Shown here one piece after another: positions 1-6,383 of a stretch of 14,100 nucleotides of DNA. Source of the stretch: an uncultured Erythrobacter sp. Lineage in GTDB: Bacteria > Pseudomonadota > Alphaproteobacteria > Sphingomonadales > Sphingomonadaceae. A program made the translations under genes and the position numbers. The stretch's first letter is position 1. Every line of letters starts with the position of its first letter. A model generated the notes under the pieces. That model made no database searches. It was not told the origin of the DNA and saw only the letters and a program-made list of their open reading frames with translations. The stretch spans positions 1 through 14,100 of the forward strand of contig CAJXTZ010000057.1 of the NCBI GenBank assembly GCA_913061345.1, written 5' to 3'.

Positions 1-1071
1 GCGTTCCTCGATGATTGTCAGGTCCACCGGAAGGGCGCCCGAACGCAGCGAAATTGCAAGCGCATTTGCGCTTTCCACGGTGAAACCGCCGGAAATCTGC
101 GCGCTACCTGAAAGAATCGGTTCATTGAAATTAGGCGCGGATATCACCTCGTCATCGAGGATGATGGCAAAGCGGCGCCCGACGTTCTCCGTGGAAAGTT
201 GGGCGAAGCGCGCCCCGCCCTGCGCATCGAACGTAATCGAGACGACAGGTTCGTTGGTTTGCGCATCAAAGCTCTGGTTCGCCCCTGTAAGGCTGTCACC
301 GCGAATACCGCCAAGGCGGCGCACCGCTTCGAACTGGCCGGCAAAACCGCTGTCTTCGGCGTAGGGGACAAGCTCACTGCCAGGGTTGGCCACGCCCTGC
401 GCGATATCGCTAGGCAGGGCATTCGCATCGACAAGCTTGAATTCAAGCCGCGCCGTCTGGCCCAGGAGATCCTTCAACTGCTGCGGATCTTCGAGACCGG
501 GCACCTGCACAACGATGCGGGTGTCGCCTTGACGGATGATCGTCGGTTCTCGCGTACCCAGATCGTCGATACGGCGGCGCACCACGTCGGTGGCCGAATC
601 CATCGCATCGGTGACGGCTTGGTCCAGACCCTGCTCGGTCTGCGTCAGAACCATGCGATTGCCGTCCATTACGGCAAGGTTCCATTCGCGCACCAGGCCC
701 TGCCCGTTAATCAGGGGAGTCAGAATTTCGCGGGCGCGGTCGATCTCGCTGGCATCCTCCATCATAAAGGAAAGGCGTTCGTTCGCAGTGGAAACGTCGC
801 CGATGTGAATGCGCGGCTCTGCATCGCGCAACAATCTGCGGACATTTTCCTCCATCGTTTCCAATCGCTGCGCGGCAACCTGCGAGGGATCCGCTTCCAG
901 CAGGATGTGGCTGCCGCCGGCAAGGTCGAGGCCGAGGTTCACTTCCGGTCCGTCAGCCCAATCCGGCAGATCAACACCCGAAAGCGACGTGATGGAAGGG
1001 ATCGCGGCCAGCGCCAGCAACAGCGTTATGGCCCAGAGCGAAATTCGCTTCCAGAGAGGAAAATCGAGCAT
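1..1071 (-). CDS. secD: Protein translocase subunit SecD (C-terminal part outside window)
   Basis: This is SecD, the inner-membrane partner of SecF that uses the proton gradient to help pull secreted proteins out of the SecYEG channel. The frame is open from an ATG at 1071 to the left edge, giving 357 codons, so the C-terminal membrane bundle is missing here. Residues about 8-25 form the first membrane helix. The signature LGLDLAGGSHILLE follows it. The periplasmic region contains VVRRRIDDLGTREP and IVVQVPGLEDPQQLKDLLG. Near the edge come VSITFDAQGGARFAQLST, the ISAP segment and SGGFT, which lead into the start of the transmembrane domain (ALAISLRSGALP). The gene lies 22 bp downstream of yajC, the usual alphaproteobacterial order, and secF would be expected beyond position 1. 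Identification is from recognised family motifs; only completeness is unknown. Confidence 0.97.
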   Translation of the reverse strand, partial: MLDFPLWKRISLWAITLLLALAAIPSITSLSGVDLPDWADGPEVNLGLDLAGGSHILLEADPSQVAAQRLETMEENVRRLLRDAEPRIHIGDVSTANERLSFMMEDASEIDRAREILTPLINGQGLVREWNLAVMDGNRMVLTQTEQGLDQAVTDAMDSATDVVRRRIDDLGTREPTIIRQGDTRIVVQVPGLEDPQQLKDLLGQTARLEFKLVDANALPSDIAQGVANPGSELVPYAEDSGFAGQFEAVRRLGGIRGDSLTGANQSFDAQTNEPVVSITFDAQGGARFAQLSTENVGRRFAIILDDEVISAPNFNEPILSGSAQISGGFTVESANALAISLRSGALPVDLTIIEER

Positions 1072-1093
1072 TGTCAGCTATCCGCCAGTATGA

Positions 1094-1414
1094 TCAGTCG
1101 TTGGCGGGCTTGGCGCCGCCCGGCTTCAGGATGTCGCCAATGGTGCTTTTCACCACCTTTACCCGTGTGCCTTGCGCAATTTCGACCTCGGCATAGGTAT
1201 CGTCAACCTTCATCACCTTGCCCACGAGGCCACCTGCGGTAACCACCTGATCGTTTTTCTTCAGGCTCTCGACCTTCTGCCGGTGTTCCTTGGCGCGCTT
1301 CATCTGCGGACGGAACAGCAGGAACCAGAAAATCACGATCATGCCCACGATGGGCAGGAACTGCAGCCAGCCCGGAGGCGCGTCAGCGGCTGCGGCGGAA
1401 AGAATATCAAGCAT
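1094..1414 (-). CDS. yajC: Preprotein translocase subunit YajC
   Basis: YajC is a small single-span membrane protein that associates with the SecDF holotranslocon. The product is 106 aa, the usual length. It has a short periplasmic N-terminus, one hydrophobic helix at about residues 17-35 ending in the hallmark FRPQMKRAKEH, and a cytoplasmic part with the conserved KKNDQVVTAGGLVGKV stretch. I chose the ATG at 1414 (MLDILSA). A TTG one codon upstream (1417) would add one residue and cannot be excluded. The stop is TGA at 1094-1096, 22 bp before secD, so the two genes are probably co-transcribed. A TACTAT and a TTGAAC lie upstream on the minus strand (about 1443-1475), but they are 21 bp apart, too far for a confident sigma-70 promoter. 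Confidence 0.96.
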   Translation of the reverse strand: MLDILSAAAADAPPGWLQFLPIVGMIVIFWFLLFRPQMKRAKEHRQKVESLKKNDQVVTAGGLVGKVMKVDDTYAEVEIAQGTRVKVVKSTIGDILKPGGAKPAND

Positions 1415-1544
1415 CAATCGAGGTCCATCCCGAACATTGGAAATAGTAGAGTGGTGAGGCCGACGCGAGGTTCAAGTGTCGCCCCTCCACGGCACGTTGC
1501 GGAGCGCGCCTAGCAGCATTGGCAAATTGAGGCAATCGAGGTGG

Positions 1545-1573
1545 TTGCCAGAACGGGGATGGCCAACTATAGG
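1545..1573 (+). promoter_or_regulatory. Candidate sigma-70 promoter of tRNA-Pro
   Basis: TTGCCA at 1545-1550 and TATAGG at 1568-1573 are separated by 17 bp and sit about 20-45 bp before the mature tRNA 5' end. That would place transcription start near 1580, with a short leader. The match is by eye and has not been scored. Confidence 0.45.
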
Positions 1574-1591
1574 GCCGCTCTCCACTGGTCT

Positions 1592-1668
1592 CGGGAAGTA
1601 GCGCAGCCTGGTAGCGCATCACACTGGGGGTGTGGGGGTCGCAGGTTCGAATCCTGTCTTCCCGACCA
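1592..1668 (+). tRNA. tRNA-Pro (anticodon GGG), CCA encoded
   Basis: A complete 77-nt cloverleaf folds here. The acceptor stem is CGGGAAG (1592-1598) with CTTCCCG (1658-1664). The D stem is GCGC/GCGC (1601-1604, 1614-1617). The anticodon stem is TCACA/TGTGG around the loop CTGGGGG (1624-1630), with anticodon GGG at 1626-1628. The variable loop is 5 nt. The T stem is GCAGG/CCTGT around TTCGAAT. A73 and a genomically encoded CCA (1666-1668) close the molecule. The C1-G72 pair with A73 is the expected proline identity. It reads CCC and CCU codons. It has its own candidate promoter and terminator, and it is transcribed away from yajC-secD. Confidence 0.97.
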
Positions 1669-1678
1669 GTGGTTTATC

Positions 1679-1719
1679 AAAAAGGCCGACAGCGTCCTCG
1701 TGACACTGTCGGCCTTTTT
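1679..1719. terminator. Strong, probably bidirectional hairpin terminator after tRNA-Pro
   Basis: A perfect 14-bp inverted repeat (1679-1692 AAAAAGGCCGACAG, 1706-1719 CTGTCGGCCTTTTT) has a 13-nt loop whose inner GTC/GAC can extend the stem. The A-run on one side and the T-run on the other make it a Rho-independent terminator readable from both strands. On the plus strand it ends the tRNA transcript. Confidence 0.9.
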
Positions 1720-1737
1720 GTTGCAATATGATGCGGC

Positions 1738-1854
1738 CTATTCGGCCCCTTCTGGCAGGTCGAAGAAATCCTCCCCACCGGTATCGAGACGGTAACAGGC
1801 TGTCAGCACCCATAGCCTGCCCTTGTTTTGCGGTTCGACGGCGCTTGCTAATTC
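1738..1854 (-). other. Possible C-terminal remnant of a degraded gene
   Basis: The minus-strand frame is open from just after a TGA (1855-1857) to a TAG at 1738-1740, 38 codons plus stop. It ends in CYRLDTGGEDFFDLPEGAE, which reads like the acidic tail of a real protein. No ATG precedes it; a GTG at 1809 would give only 24 aa. It may be the surviving end of a gene cut away upstream, or chance. I do not recognise the family. Confidence 0.2.
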
Positions 1855-2048
1855 TCACTTCCAGTGAAGCGCCAGATCATCAGCACACCCACGCCAACAA
1901 AGGTTATTTGAACTCCCGGAAAGGCTAGAAAATGTACGAGCCGATTAGGATCGCACACAGGGCATGACCCAAGCGCATGTCCAATGAACCCGATAAAACT
2001 AACCACAATACCGATAAGAGCAACGCTCGCGCAGCCTGCTTTCTGCAA
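1848..2048 (-). CDS. Small hypothetical membrane protein with CPVC motif
   Basis: The predicted product has up to 66 aa and two hydrophobic segments, at about residues 7-27 and 41-59. A short polar loop between them carries CPVCDPN, a CxxC pair that could bind a metal or form a disulfide. The only start offered at this end is TTG (2048) with a weak upstream purine stretch. The frame stays open further upstream and contains CTG and ATT codons behind an AGGGAG, so the true start is uncertain. The stop is TAG at 1848-1850. There is no operon partner: it lies 153 bp past the metY stop on the same strand. I do not recognise the family. Amino-acid composition supports a genuine membrane protein better than noise, but not firmly. 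Confidence 0.38.
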   Translation of the reverse strand: MQKAGCASVALIGIVVSFIGFIGHALGSCPVCDPNRLVHFLAFPGVQITFVGVGVLMIWRFTGSEN

Positions 2049-2188
2049 GCCCGTCAGCGTCGGTCTATCGCTGAAGCTCAGGCCGGCCTCCCTTTGGTCA
2101 ATGCCAGGAGCCGAAGGCTATGCGGCAGTTCATTCGCACCGGAGCTGAGACTGCTTCGCTTCACTTCCAATAACGAAATAGAGTTAGG

Positions 2189-2219
2189 GCGCTGGCGATC
2201 ATCAAATATCCGCCAGTGC
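2189..2219 (-). terminator. Hairpin spanning the metY stop codon (weak terminator candidate)
   Basis: CTGGCG (2192-2197) and CGCCAG (2211-2216) form a perfect 6-bp inverted repeat with a 13-nt loop that contains the metY stop codon (2202-2204). The outer GC/GC pairs extend it after one mismatch. There is no clear U-run downstream on the minus strand, so intrinsic termination here is doubtful. Confidence 0.25.
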
Positions 2220-3491
2220 TTTTTCGAGATCGGCGATAATATCGTCGATATGTTCTATACCCACGGAGATGCGCACCACGTCCGGTCCGGCGCCTGCTGC
2301 CACGAGCGCATCGCCCTCAAGCTGGCTGTGGGTGGTGGACGCCGGGTGGATGATGAGCGAACGGGTGTCGCCGATATTGGCAAGGTGGCTGAACAGTTCC
2401 ACCCCCTGCACCAGCTTCACACCCGCATCGTATCCGCCCTTCACGCCGAAGGTGAACACCGCCCCGCCCTTGCCGCCAAGGTACTTGTCGGCCAGCGGCT
2501 TGTATTCGTTGTCATCCAGACCGGCGTAGCTGACCCAGTCGATCTTTTCGTGGTTCTGGAGCCACTTGGCCACCGCCAGCGCGTTGTCGCAATGCCGCTC
2601 CATCCGCAGGGCAAGCGTTTCCATACCGGTTAGCGCTAGCCATGCGTTCTGCGGTGCCATCGCCGGGCCTAGATCGCGCAGTCCCAGTACGCGGCAGGCG
2701 ATGATAAAGGCGATGGGACCGATGGGCTCCAGAGCGTCCACCAGCACCGCACCGTGATAGGAGCCATTCGGCTGTGTCAGGCTGGGGAACTTGTCGCCCT
2801 GGGCCTTCCAGTCGAACTTGCCCGAATCAACGATCACCCCGCCAATGGAATTGCCGTGGCCGTTAAGGAACTTGGTGGTGGAGTGCGTGACGATGTCGGC
2901 ACCGTGTTCGAACGGACGGCATAGCGCCGGGCTGGCCATGGTGTTGTCCACGATCAGCGGTACGCCGCCTTCGTGCGCCACATCGGCGATGGCGGCAATA
3001 TCGGTGACCACCCCGCCCGGATTGGCAAGACTTTCGATGAAGACGCAGCGCGTCTTGTCGTCCATCGCGGCGCGGATGTTTTCCGGATCATCGGCATCGA
3101 CGAAGCGGGTTTCCCAACCGAACTTCTTGAACGCCTCCCCCATCTGGTTGAGCGAGCCGCCATAAAGCTTGTTCGCCGCCACGATATTGCAGCCGGTCTC
3201 CATCAGCGTGTGAAAAGCGATCAGCTGCGCGGCATGCCCCGAAGCTACGCCCAATGCACCGACACCCCCTTCGAGCGCGGCGATCTTCTGCTCCAGCGCG
3301 TCATTCGTGGGGTTCATGATCCGGCTGTAGATGTTGCCGAATTCCTTCAGCGCAAACAGGTTTGCCGCGTGTTCGGCATCGTCAAAGACATAGCTCGCCG
3401 TCTGATAGATCGGCGTAATTCGCGCATTGGTGGTGGGATCAGGCTGTTGCCCGGCGTGAATGGTGAGCGTTTCGATCTTATGGTCGGTCAT
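2202..3491 (-). CDS. metY: O-acetylhomoserine aminocarboxypropyltransferase (sulfhydrylase)
   Basis: This PLP-dependent cytosolic enzyme of the Cys/Met metabolism family makes homocysteine from O-acetylhomoserine and sulfide, the direct-sulfurylation route to methionine. The protein is 429 aa, matching MetY rather than the roughly 390-aa cystathionine enzymes. Visible motifs are ETLTIHAGQQPDPTTNAR, the early YSRIMNPTNDALEQKIAALEGG, ESLANPGG, VDNTMASPALCRPFEHGADI and STTKFLNGHGNSIGG, whose K207 should be the PLP lysine. ATHSQL-type substrate-side residues appear as TTHSQLEGD near the C-terminus. The ATG at 3491 has AGGA 5 nt upstream. It lies 130 bp downstream of the b561-YceI gene on the same strand. 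I looked in that leader for a SAM-II type riboswitch and did not see its conserved core. A closely related O-succinylhomoserine (MetZ-like) specificity cannot be excluded. Confidence 0.93.
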   Translation of the reverse strand: MTDHKIETLTIHAGQQPDPTTNARITPIYQTASYVFDDAEHAANLFALKEFGNIYSRIMNPTNDALEQKIAALEGGVGALGVASGHAAQLIAFHTLMETGCNIVAANKLYGGSLNQMGEAFKKFGWETRFVDADDPENIRAAMDDKTRCVFIESLANPGGVVTDIAAIADVAHEGGVPLIVDNTMASPALCRPFEHGADIVTHSTTKFLNGHGNSIGGVIVDSGKFDWKAQGDKFPSLTQPNGSYHGAVLVDALEPIGPIAFIIACRVLGLRDLGPAMAPQNAWLALTGMETLALRMERHCDNALAVAKWLQNHEKIDWVSYAGLDDNEYKPLADKYLGGKGGAVFTFGVKGGYDAGVKLVQGVELFSHLANIGDTRSLIIHPASTTHSQLEGDALVAAGAGPDVVRISVGIEHIDDIIADLEKALADI

Positions 3492-3621
3492 GTCATTCCT
3501 ATCGAATTAAATCGGTTAAACTTGATGTATCCAGGCCTCTGCCCCCAACCTTCCGGCGAATACTCATCGGCGCAATGGGTACGAGCGGTCCCAACGCAGC
3601 CTGCGATCTCGCCTCGGGCGA

Positions 3622-4929
3622 TCACGATGTTGCATCGAAGGCAAATGTGAGGCTGACGGAACTCGCAAGGTTATCCGCACTGGAGCCTGTGCCGATGGAA
3701 AATGCCTCGCGATCAACGCGCGCGCTGCCGCCGACGGAGCGACGATTTCCGCTGCCATCCAGTGTAAAGACTATGCGCTGCGAACGATTTATGCCCTTGA
3801 GCGAAAGGGTTCCGTCAGCTTCGTAGCGATTGCTCGATACGCGGCGTACACTGGTGCTGCGCCATGTGGCCTGCGGGAAGGCGGACGTTTCAAAGAAATC
3901 GCTTCCATGTAGCATATTATCCTGCGTCGCATTGCCGAGACTGGCGCTGGCCAGATCGACGGTGATGGTTATCTCGGCGCTTTGCGGCGCATCGGGGTCC
4001 ATTACGATATCGCCGCGCCAGTTGGCAAAGCTGCCGCTCAGCATGTTGCCCGCGTTATCGACGCCGAAGCGCAGACTACCACCGGGCTGGATTTCCCAAT
4101 CTGGCGGGGGTCCGGCCGGCTCTACGACCTCGGGTTCTGCGACATCTTCGTTGGCCGTGTCTTGCATAGGCTGAGTGTCTTCTTTTGTGCTTACGTCCTC
4201 TTCGCCGGCGACGTTCCCCACCTCATCTTCATGCACGTGATCGTGTCCGTCGTCGGCAAGCGGTGCTTCGTCGCCGGTCGCCTGGGTATCGGGTCCGTGG
4301 TCGGTCGCGTGATCGTGCTCCTCGCGCTGGGTGAACCCGCCCAGCGTGGCGAATACCGCTCCACCCATCAGCACCACGGCTGCCAGCATGACGAGCGTAA
4401 ACCCGCTGCTCCTGGGGCTCATGCGCGCCAGCAATCCGTCCCTTATGACGAAATGGTGCCGCATGGCGCCCGCCACATGCAGCGCAAACAAGGCCAGGCC
4501 GCCCCAGGCCAGCCATTCGTGCGCCTCCCGTGCCAACCCGTTCACGCCCTCAGCCAAAGGCAAATGCGGAAGTGGCAGCACGCCGAACAACACGGTCGGC
4601 ACGTCCATTGCATCGGTGGAAACCAGAGCCCAGCCCGTCAGGGGCATGGCAATCATGAAGATATAGAAGCCGGCATGCACTGCACTGGCGAGAAAGCCTG
4701 TAATCCCGCCCTCCATCGGCGCAGGCCGAGGGTGGGTGAAGCGCCAGCCCACTCGCAGAAAGCTGAGTGCAAGAATGGTGATGCCGATAGACTTGTGCAG
4801 CTGGTATTGCGCGAACCCGCTGGCGTCCGGCACCATGGCAAAACCCAGCGCAATCTGCCCCGCCAGCGCCAGGGCGATCAGCCAGTGTAGCGCAATCGCA
4901 CCTCTCGAATATCGCTCGCCATCGCTCAC
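3622..4929 (-). CDS. Cytochrome b561 fused to a YceI domain
   Basis: The 435-aa protein has two modules. Residues 5-170 are a prokaryotic cytochrome b561, a four-helix, di-heme quinol-linked membrane protein. Candidate heme histidines are H15 (ALHWL), H45 (QLHKS), H84 (AVHAGF), H137 (EAHEW) and H151 (ALHVAG). A further hydrophobic helix at 175-198 leads out of the b561 part. Residues about 200-276 form a linker rich in Asp, Glu and His. Residues 277-435 are a YceI lipocalin-like domain (GSLRFGVDNAG, FANWRGDI, DMLHG-like NMLHGSDFFETSAFPQATW, DGTLSLKGI), which in other proteins binds polyisoprenoids. The start is GTG at 4929, supported by GGAGAGG about 6 nt upstream. In enterobacteria separate b561 and yceI genes are neighbours, so this fusion supports a shared periplasmic redox or quinone/isoprenoid role. 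That role is inferred. Confidence 0.92.
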   Translation of the reverse strand: MSDGERYSRGAIALHWLIALALAGQIALGFAMVPDASGFAQYQLHKSIGITILALSFLRVGWRFTHPRPAPMEGGITGFLASAVHAGFYIFMIAMPLTGWALVSTDAMDVPTVLFGVLPLPHLPLAEGVNGLAREAHEWLAWGGLALFALHVAGAMRHHFVIRDGLLARMSPRSSGFTLVMLAAVVLMGGAVFATLGGFTQREEHDHATDHGPDTQATGDEAPLADDGHDHVHEDEVGNVAGEEDVSTKEDTQPMQDTANEDVAEPEVVEPAGPPPDWEIQPGGSLRFGVDNAGNMLSGSFANWRGDIVMDPDAPQSAEITITVDLASASLGNATQDNMLHGSDFFETSAFPQATWRSTSVRRVSSNRYEADGTLSLKGINRSQRIVFTLDGSGNRRSVGGSARVDREAFSIGTGSSADNLASSVSLTFAFDATS

Positions 4930-5064
4930 TTCAGCCTCTCCGCATCCTGCAATGGTCCTCTCTCGCTTATCGCATCATGCCGATCAATCCCGCATACCCC
5001 TTTCCTACTGTTTGCAAGAGCCCGCAAAGCGCCGCGACTCCAAAACAAGCGGAACCAACACCTT

Positions 5065-5478
5065 ATGGCAATAATCGAATCGCTCATCGGCCCGATCGCC
5101 TCCATCATCGACAAGATCATCCCCGACAAGGAAGCCCGGGCAAAGGCCAAGATTGAGCTGATAAAGCTCGAGGGCACGCAGGAAATGCAACGGATCGAGG
5201 CGCGCCTGTCTGCAATCGTCGCAGAGGCGAGTTCCAAAGACCCCTGGACCAGCCGCGCCCGGCCAAGTTTCCTCTATGTCATGTACATCCTGCTGCTGAC
5301 AGCGCTGCCGATGGGAATACTGTCCGCCTTCTCGCCCGTTACCGCGCAGGACATCGCCAAGGGCATGAACGACTACCTCGGAGGTCTGCCCGAATCGCTC
5401 TACGCGCTGTTTGGCACCGGCTACCTCGGCTACACCGCTGCCCGCCAATGGGGCAAAGTAAAGGGCGTGGAGAAGTGA
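5065..5478 (+). CDS. Three-helix holin of the GTA/phage type
   Basis: The 137-aa product resembles the GTA_holin_3TM family, small membrane proteins that permeabilise the inner membrane so an endolysin can reach the cell wall. The N-terminus (IGPIASIIDKIIPDKEARAKAKIELIKLEG) is an amphipathic helix followed by a charged helical stretch to about residue 57. The conserved DPWTSRARPSFLY sits just before hydrophobic helix 66-86. A second hydrophobic segment lies near 105-125 (LGGLPESLYALFGTGYLGYT), and the tail is KVKGVEK. ATG 5065 has only a weak upstream GGAA. No endolysin, capsid or tail gene is adjacent, so it is an orphan: either a domesticated GTA-release gene acting with loci elsewhere, or a prophage remnant. 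It is divergent from the b561 gene, with 135 bp between the starts. Confidence 0.82.
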   Translation: MAIIESLIGPIASIIDKIIPDKEARAKAKIELIKLEGTQEMQRIEARLSAIVAEASSKDPWTSRARPSFLYVMYILLLTALPMGILSAFSPVTAQDIAKGMNDYLGGLPESLYALFGTGYLGYTAARQWGKVKGVEK

Positions 5479-5570
5479 GCTCTTTTACTTCTTGTTTTCA
5501 ATAACTTAAAGGAGTCACTCTAATCTAGCGCTGGTCAAAGGGTCCGAATACTAAACTGGTCTCGCTGACA

Positions 5571-5596
5571 TGTCCGCTCATGGCACCACCAAGCGG
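5571..5596. repeat. Short palindromic (REP-like) repeat remnant 1
   Basis: TGTCCGCT at 5571-5578 and AAGCGG at 5591-5596 form a CCGCT/AGCGG stem around a loop containing TGGCACCA. The shape resembles intergenic TGTCCGC...GCGGACA palindromes that I recall from Sphingomonads. It is degenerate and unscored. Confidence 0.35.
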
Positions 5597-5623
5597 TAAG
5601 CCGGACGGCGCGAATTTGGGTGG

Positions 5624-5866
5624 TTAGCGGTCTCTCTCTTCGATCCGCACAATTGTTGGGTCTCGGCCCTCACGTTTCGCTACTCGCCAATCCCAGAACC
5701 TCTTGACTGCGAGTATCAGAAAAAGACTACCAGCCCCGACGCCCAAGCTAAGCTGGTTGCCATCACTATCTCCCAGCCCCCTATACGCGGACCAAAACAT
5801 ACCGGCTGAAACCAAGAGCATCGCCCAAGGGTAAAAACCGAACCTATCGGTGTAGACCGTCTTCAT
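5624..5866 (-). CDS. Small hypothetical membrane protein
   Basis: The 80-aa product starts at an ATG (5866), with no clear Shine-Dalgarno. Hydrophobic segments lie at about residues 13-30 (PWAMLLVSAGMFWSAY) and 41-55 (LGVGAGSLFLILAV). A basic stretch (KRFWDWRVAKREGRDP) follows, then a charged C-terminus (RIEERDR), suggesting two membrane helices with a cytoplasmic basic tail. I do not recognise a family. It lies among repeat remnants in an accessory-looking interval. Nothing nearby predicts its function. A complete ORF with sensible membrane topology supports it being a gene, and the lack of a good ribosome binding site counts against it. Confidence 0.5.
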   Translation of the reverse strand: MKTVYTDRFGFYPWAMLLVSAGMFWSAYRGLGDSDGNQLSLGVGAGSLFLILAVKRFWDWRVAKREGRDPTIVRIEERDR

Positions 5867-5928
5867 ATGCGCTGCACCGCTTGTTCGTCATAGCCCATTT
5901 CCGGTACTTATGCGCGGATCGACGAATA

Positions 5929-5950
5929 TCCGCAATGGGGTCGTATGCGG
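5929..5950. repeat. Short palindromic (REP-like) repeat remnant 2
   Basis: CCGCA (5930-5934) and TGCGG (5946-5950) form a perfect 5-bp stem around ATGGGGTCGTA. The 14-mer TCCGCAATGGGGTC (5929-5942) recurs exactly at 6385-6398. Confidence 0.45.
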
Positions 5951-6067
5951 TCCGTCCGCTTCTATCTCAAAATCTCAAGTAGCAGCCTGTCTCCTTTCAG
6001 GATGCGGCGAGAGGCTTTCCAATGTCGACTTTGGGGGGGGTGCGAAACGGGCACAAGCTTATGGCGC

Positions 6068-6355
6068 TCAGGTCGCTGTCGCGTCCCTCCAGTGCATGGC
6101 ATCTTTCGACGCTGCGAAGCACTCCGCACACACCCACTCGTAATCCTCGCCATGCAGGTAATCTGACGTCGTCGCATAACCCTCGTGCAGAAGGTTCTCC
6201 CCTTCTGCACCTGCTTCCATCAGCTTCACGCCGCAAACAGCGCAGTGGTCATGCTCCCAGTTGGCCCGATATGCCTTGTAGGGTTTCAGAATGAAGCTCT
6301 GCCCATGCAGATAGGGCAGTGTTTCCAGCATTTTGGTTCGCCACTCATCAGACAT
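6068..6355 (-). CDS. Small zinc-ribbon-like hypothetical protein
   Basis: The 95-aa product begins MSDEWRTKMLETLPYLHGQ. It contains the pattern YRANWEHDHCAVCG, then HEGYATTSDYLHGEDYEWVC, then AECF. Two cysteine pairs (CAVC and CAEC) about 36 residues apart would form a four-Cys zinc ribbon. This arrangement matches a widespread family of small uncharacterised bacterial proteins (KAYRANW-DHDHC ... HEGY ... YEWVC-C). I chose ATG 6355. The frame is open upstream to 6664, but that extension crosses the repeat remnant at 6384 and overlaps the divergent aroQ start. An AAGGAG lies 15 nt upstream of the ATG and is caught in a hairpin. The function is unknown; nucleic-acid binding is possible for a zinc ribbon but is not shown. 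Confidence 0.72.
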   Translation of the reverse strand: MSDEWRTKMLETLPYLHGQSFILKPYKAYRANWEHDHCAVCGVKLMEAGAEGENLLHEGYATTSDYLHGEDYEWVCAECFAASKDAMHWRDATAT

Positions 6356-6374
6356 GGAGTGATTTCTGCACTCC
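6356..6374 (-). promoter_or_regulatory. Hairpin abutting the start of the zinc-ribbon gene
   Basis: GGAGTG (6356-6361) and CACTCC (6369-6374) form a perfect 6-bp inverted repeat with a 7-nt loop, directly against the ATG at 6353-6355. On the minus-strand mRNA the only strong Shine-Dalgarno-like sequence, AAGGAG, has its GGAG in the upstream arm, so the stem would hide it. Any regulatory effect is inferred. Confidence 0.4.
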
Positions 6375-6383
6375 TTGGGTAAC

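Larger units (their letters stand above)
1720..2201. other. Weakly coding intergenic stretch between tRNA-Pro and metY
   Basis: No recognisable conserved gene lies in these 482 bp. Two things can be seen: a 66-codon minus-strand membrane-protein ORF (1848-2048) and an open minus-strand segment with a coding-like C-terminus (1738-1854). The stretch just 3' of a tRNA gene is a common site of integration and decay, but I see no integrase and no copy of the tRNA 3' end here. Confidence 0.6.

Noticed and set aside
199..1242. 347-aa plus-strand ORF opposite secD and yajC
   Set aside because: It lies antisense to clear SecD and YajC motifs, and its Arg/His/Gln-rich composition is typical of shadow frames.
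1619..1858. 79-aa minus-strand ORF ending [16 protein letters not shown]
   Set aside because: It is the antisense of the tRNA-Pro and its terminator. [14 protein letters not shown] tails are a familiar artefact of reading tRNA genes backwards.
3492..3621. Possible SAM-responsive riboswitch upstream of metY
   Set aside because: Alphaproteobacterial met genes often have one, but I could not find the SAM-II core or its pseudoknot pairing. Only a small TCGCC/GGCGA hairpin next to the upstream stop codon (3609-3621) is visible.
3982..4890. 302-aa plus-strand ORF opposite the b561-YceI gene
   Set aside because: It is antisense to conserved heme and YceI motifs. Its His/Gln/Arg richness is a by-product of the real coding strand.
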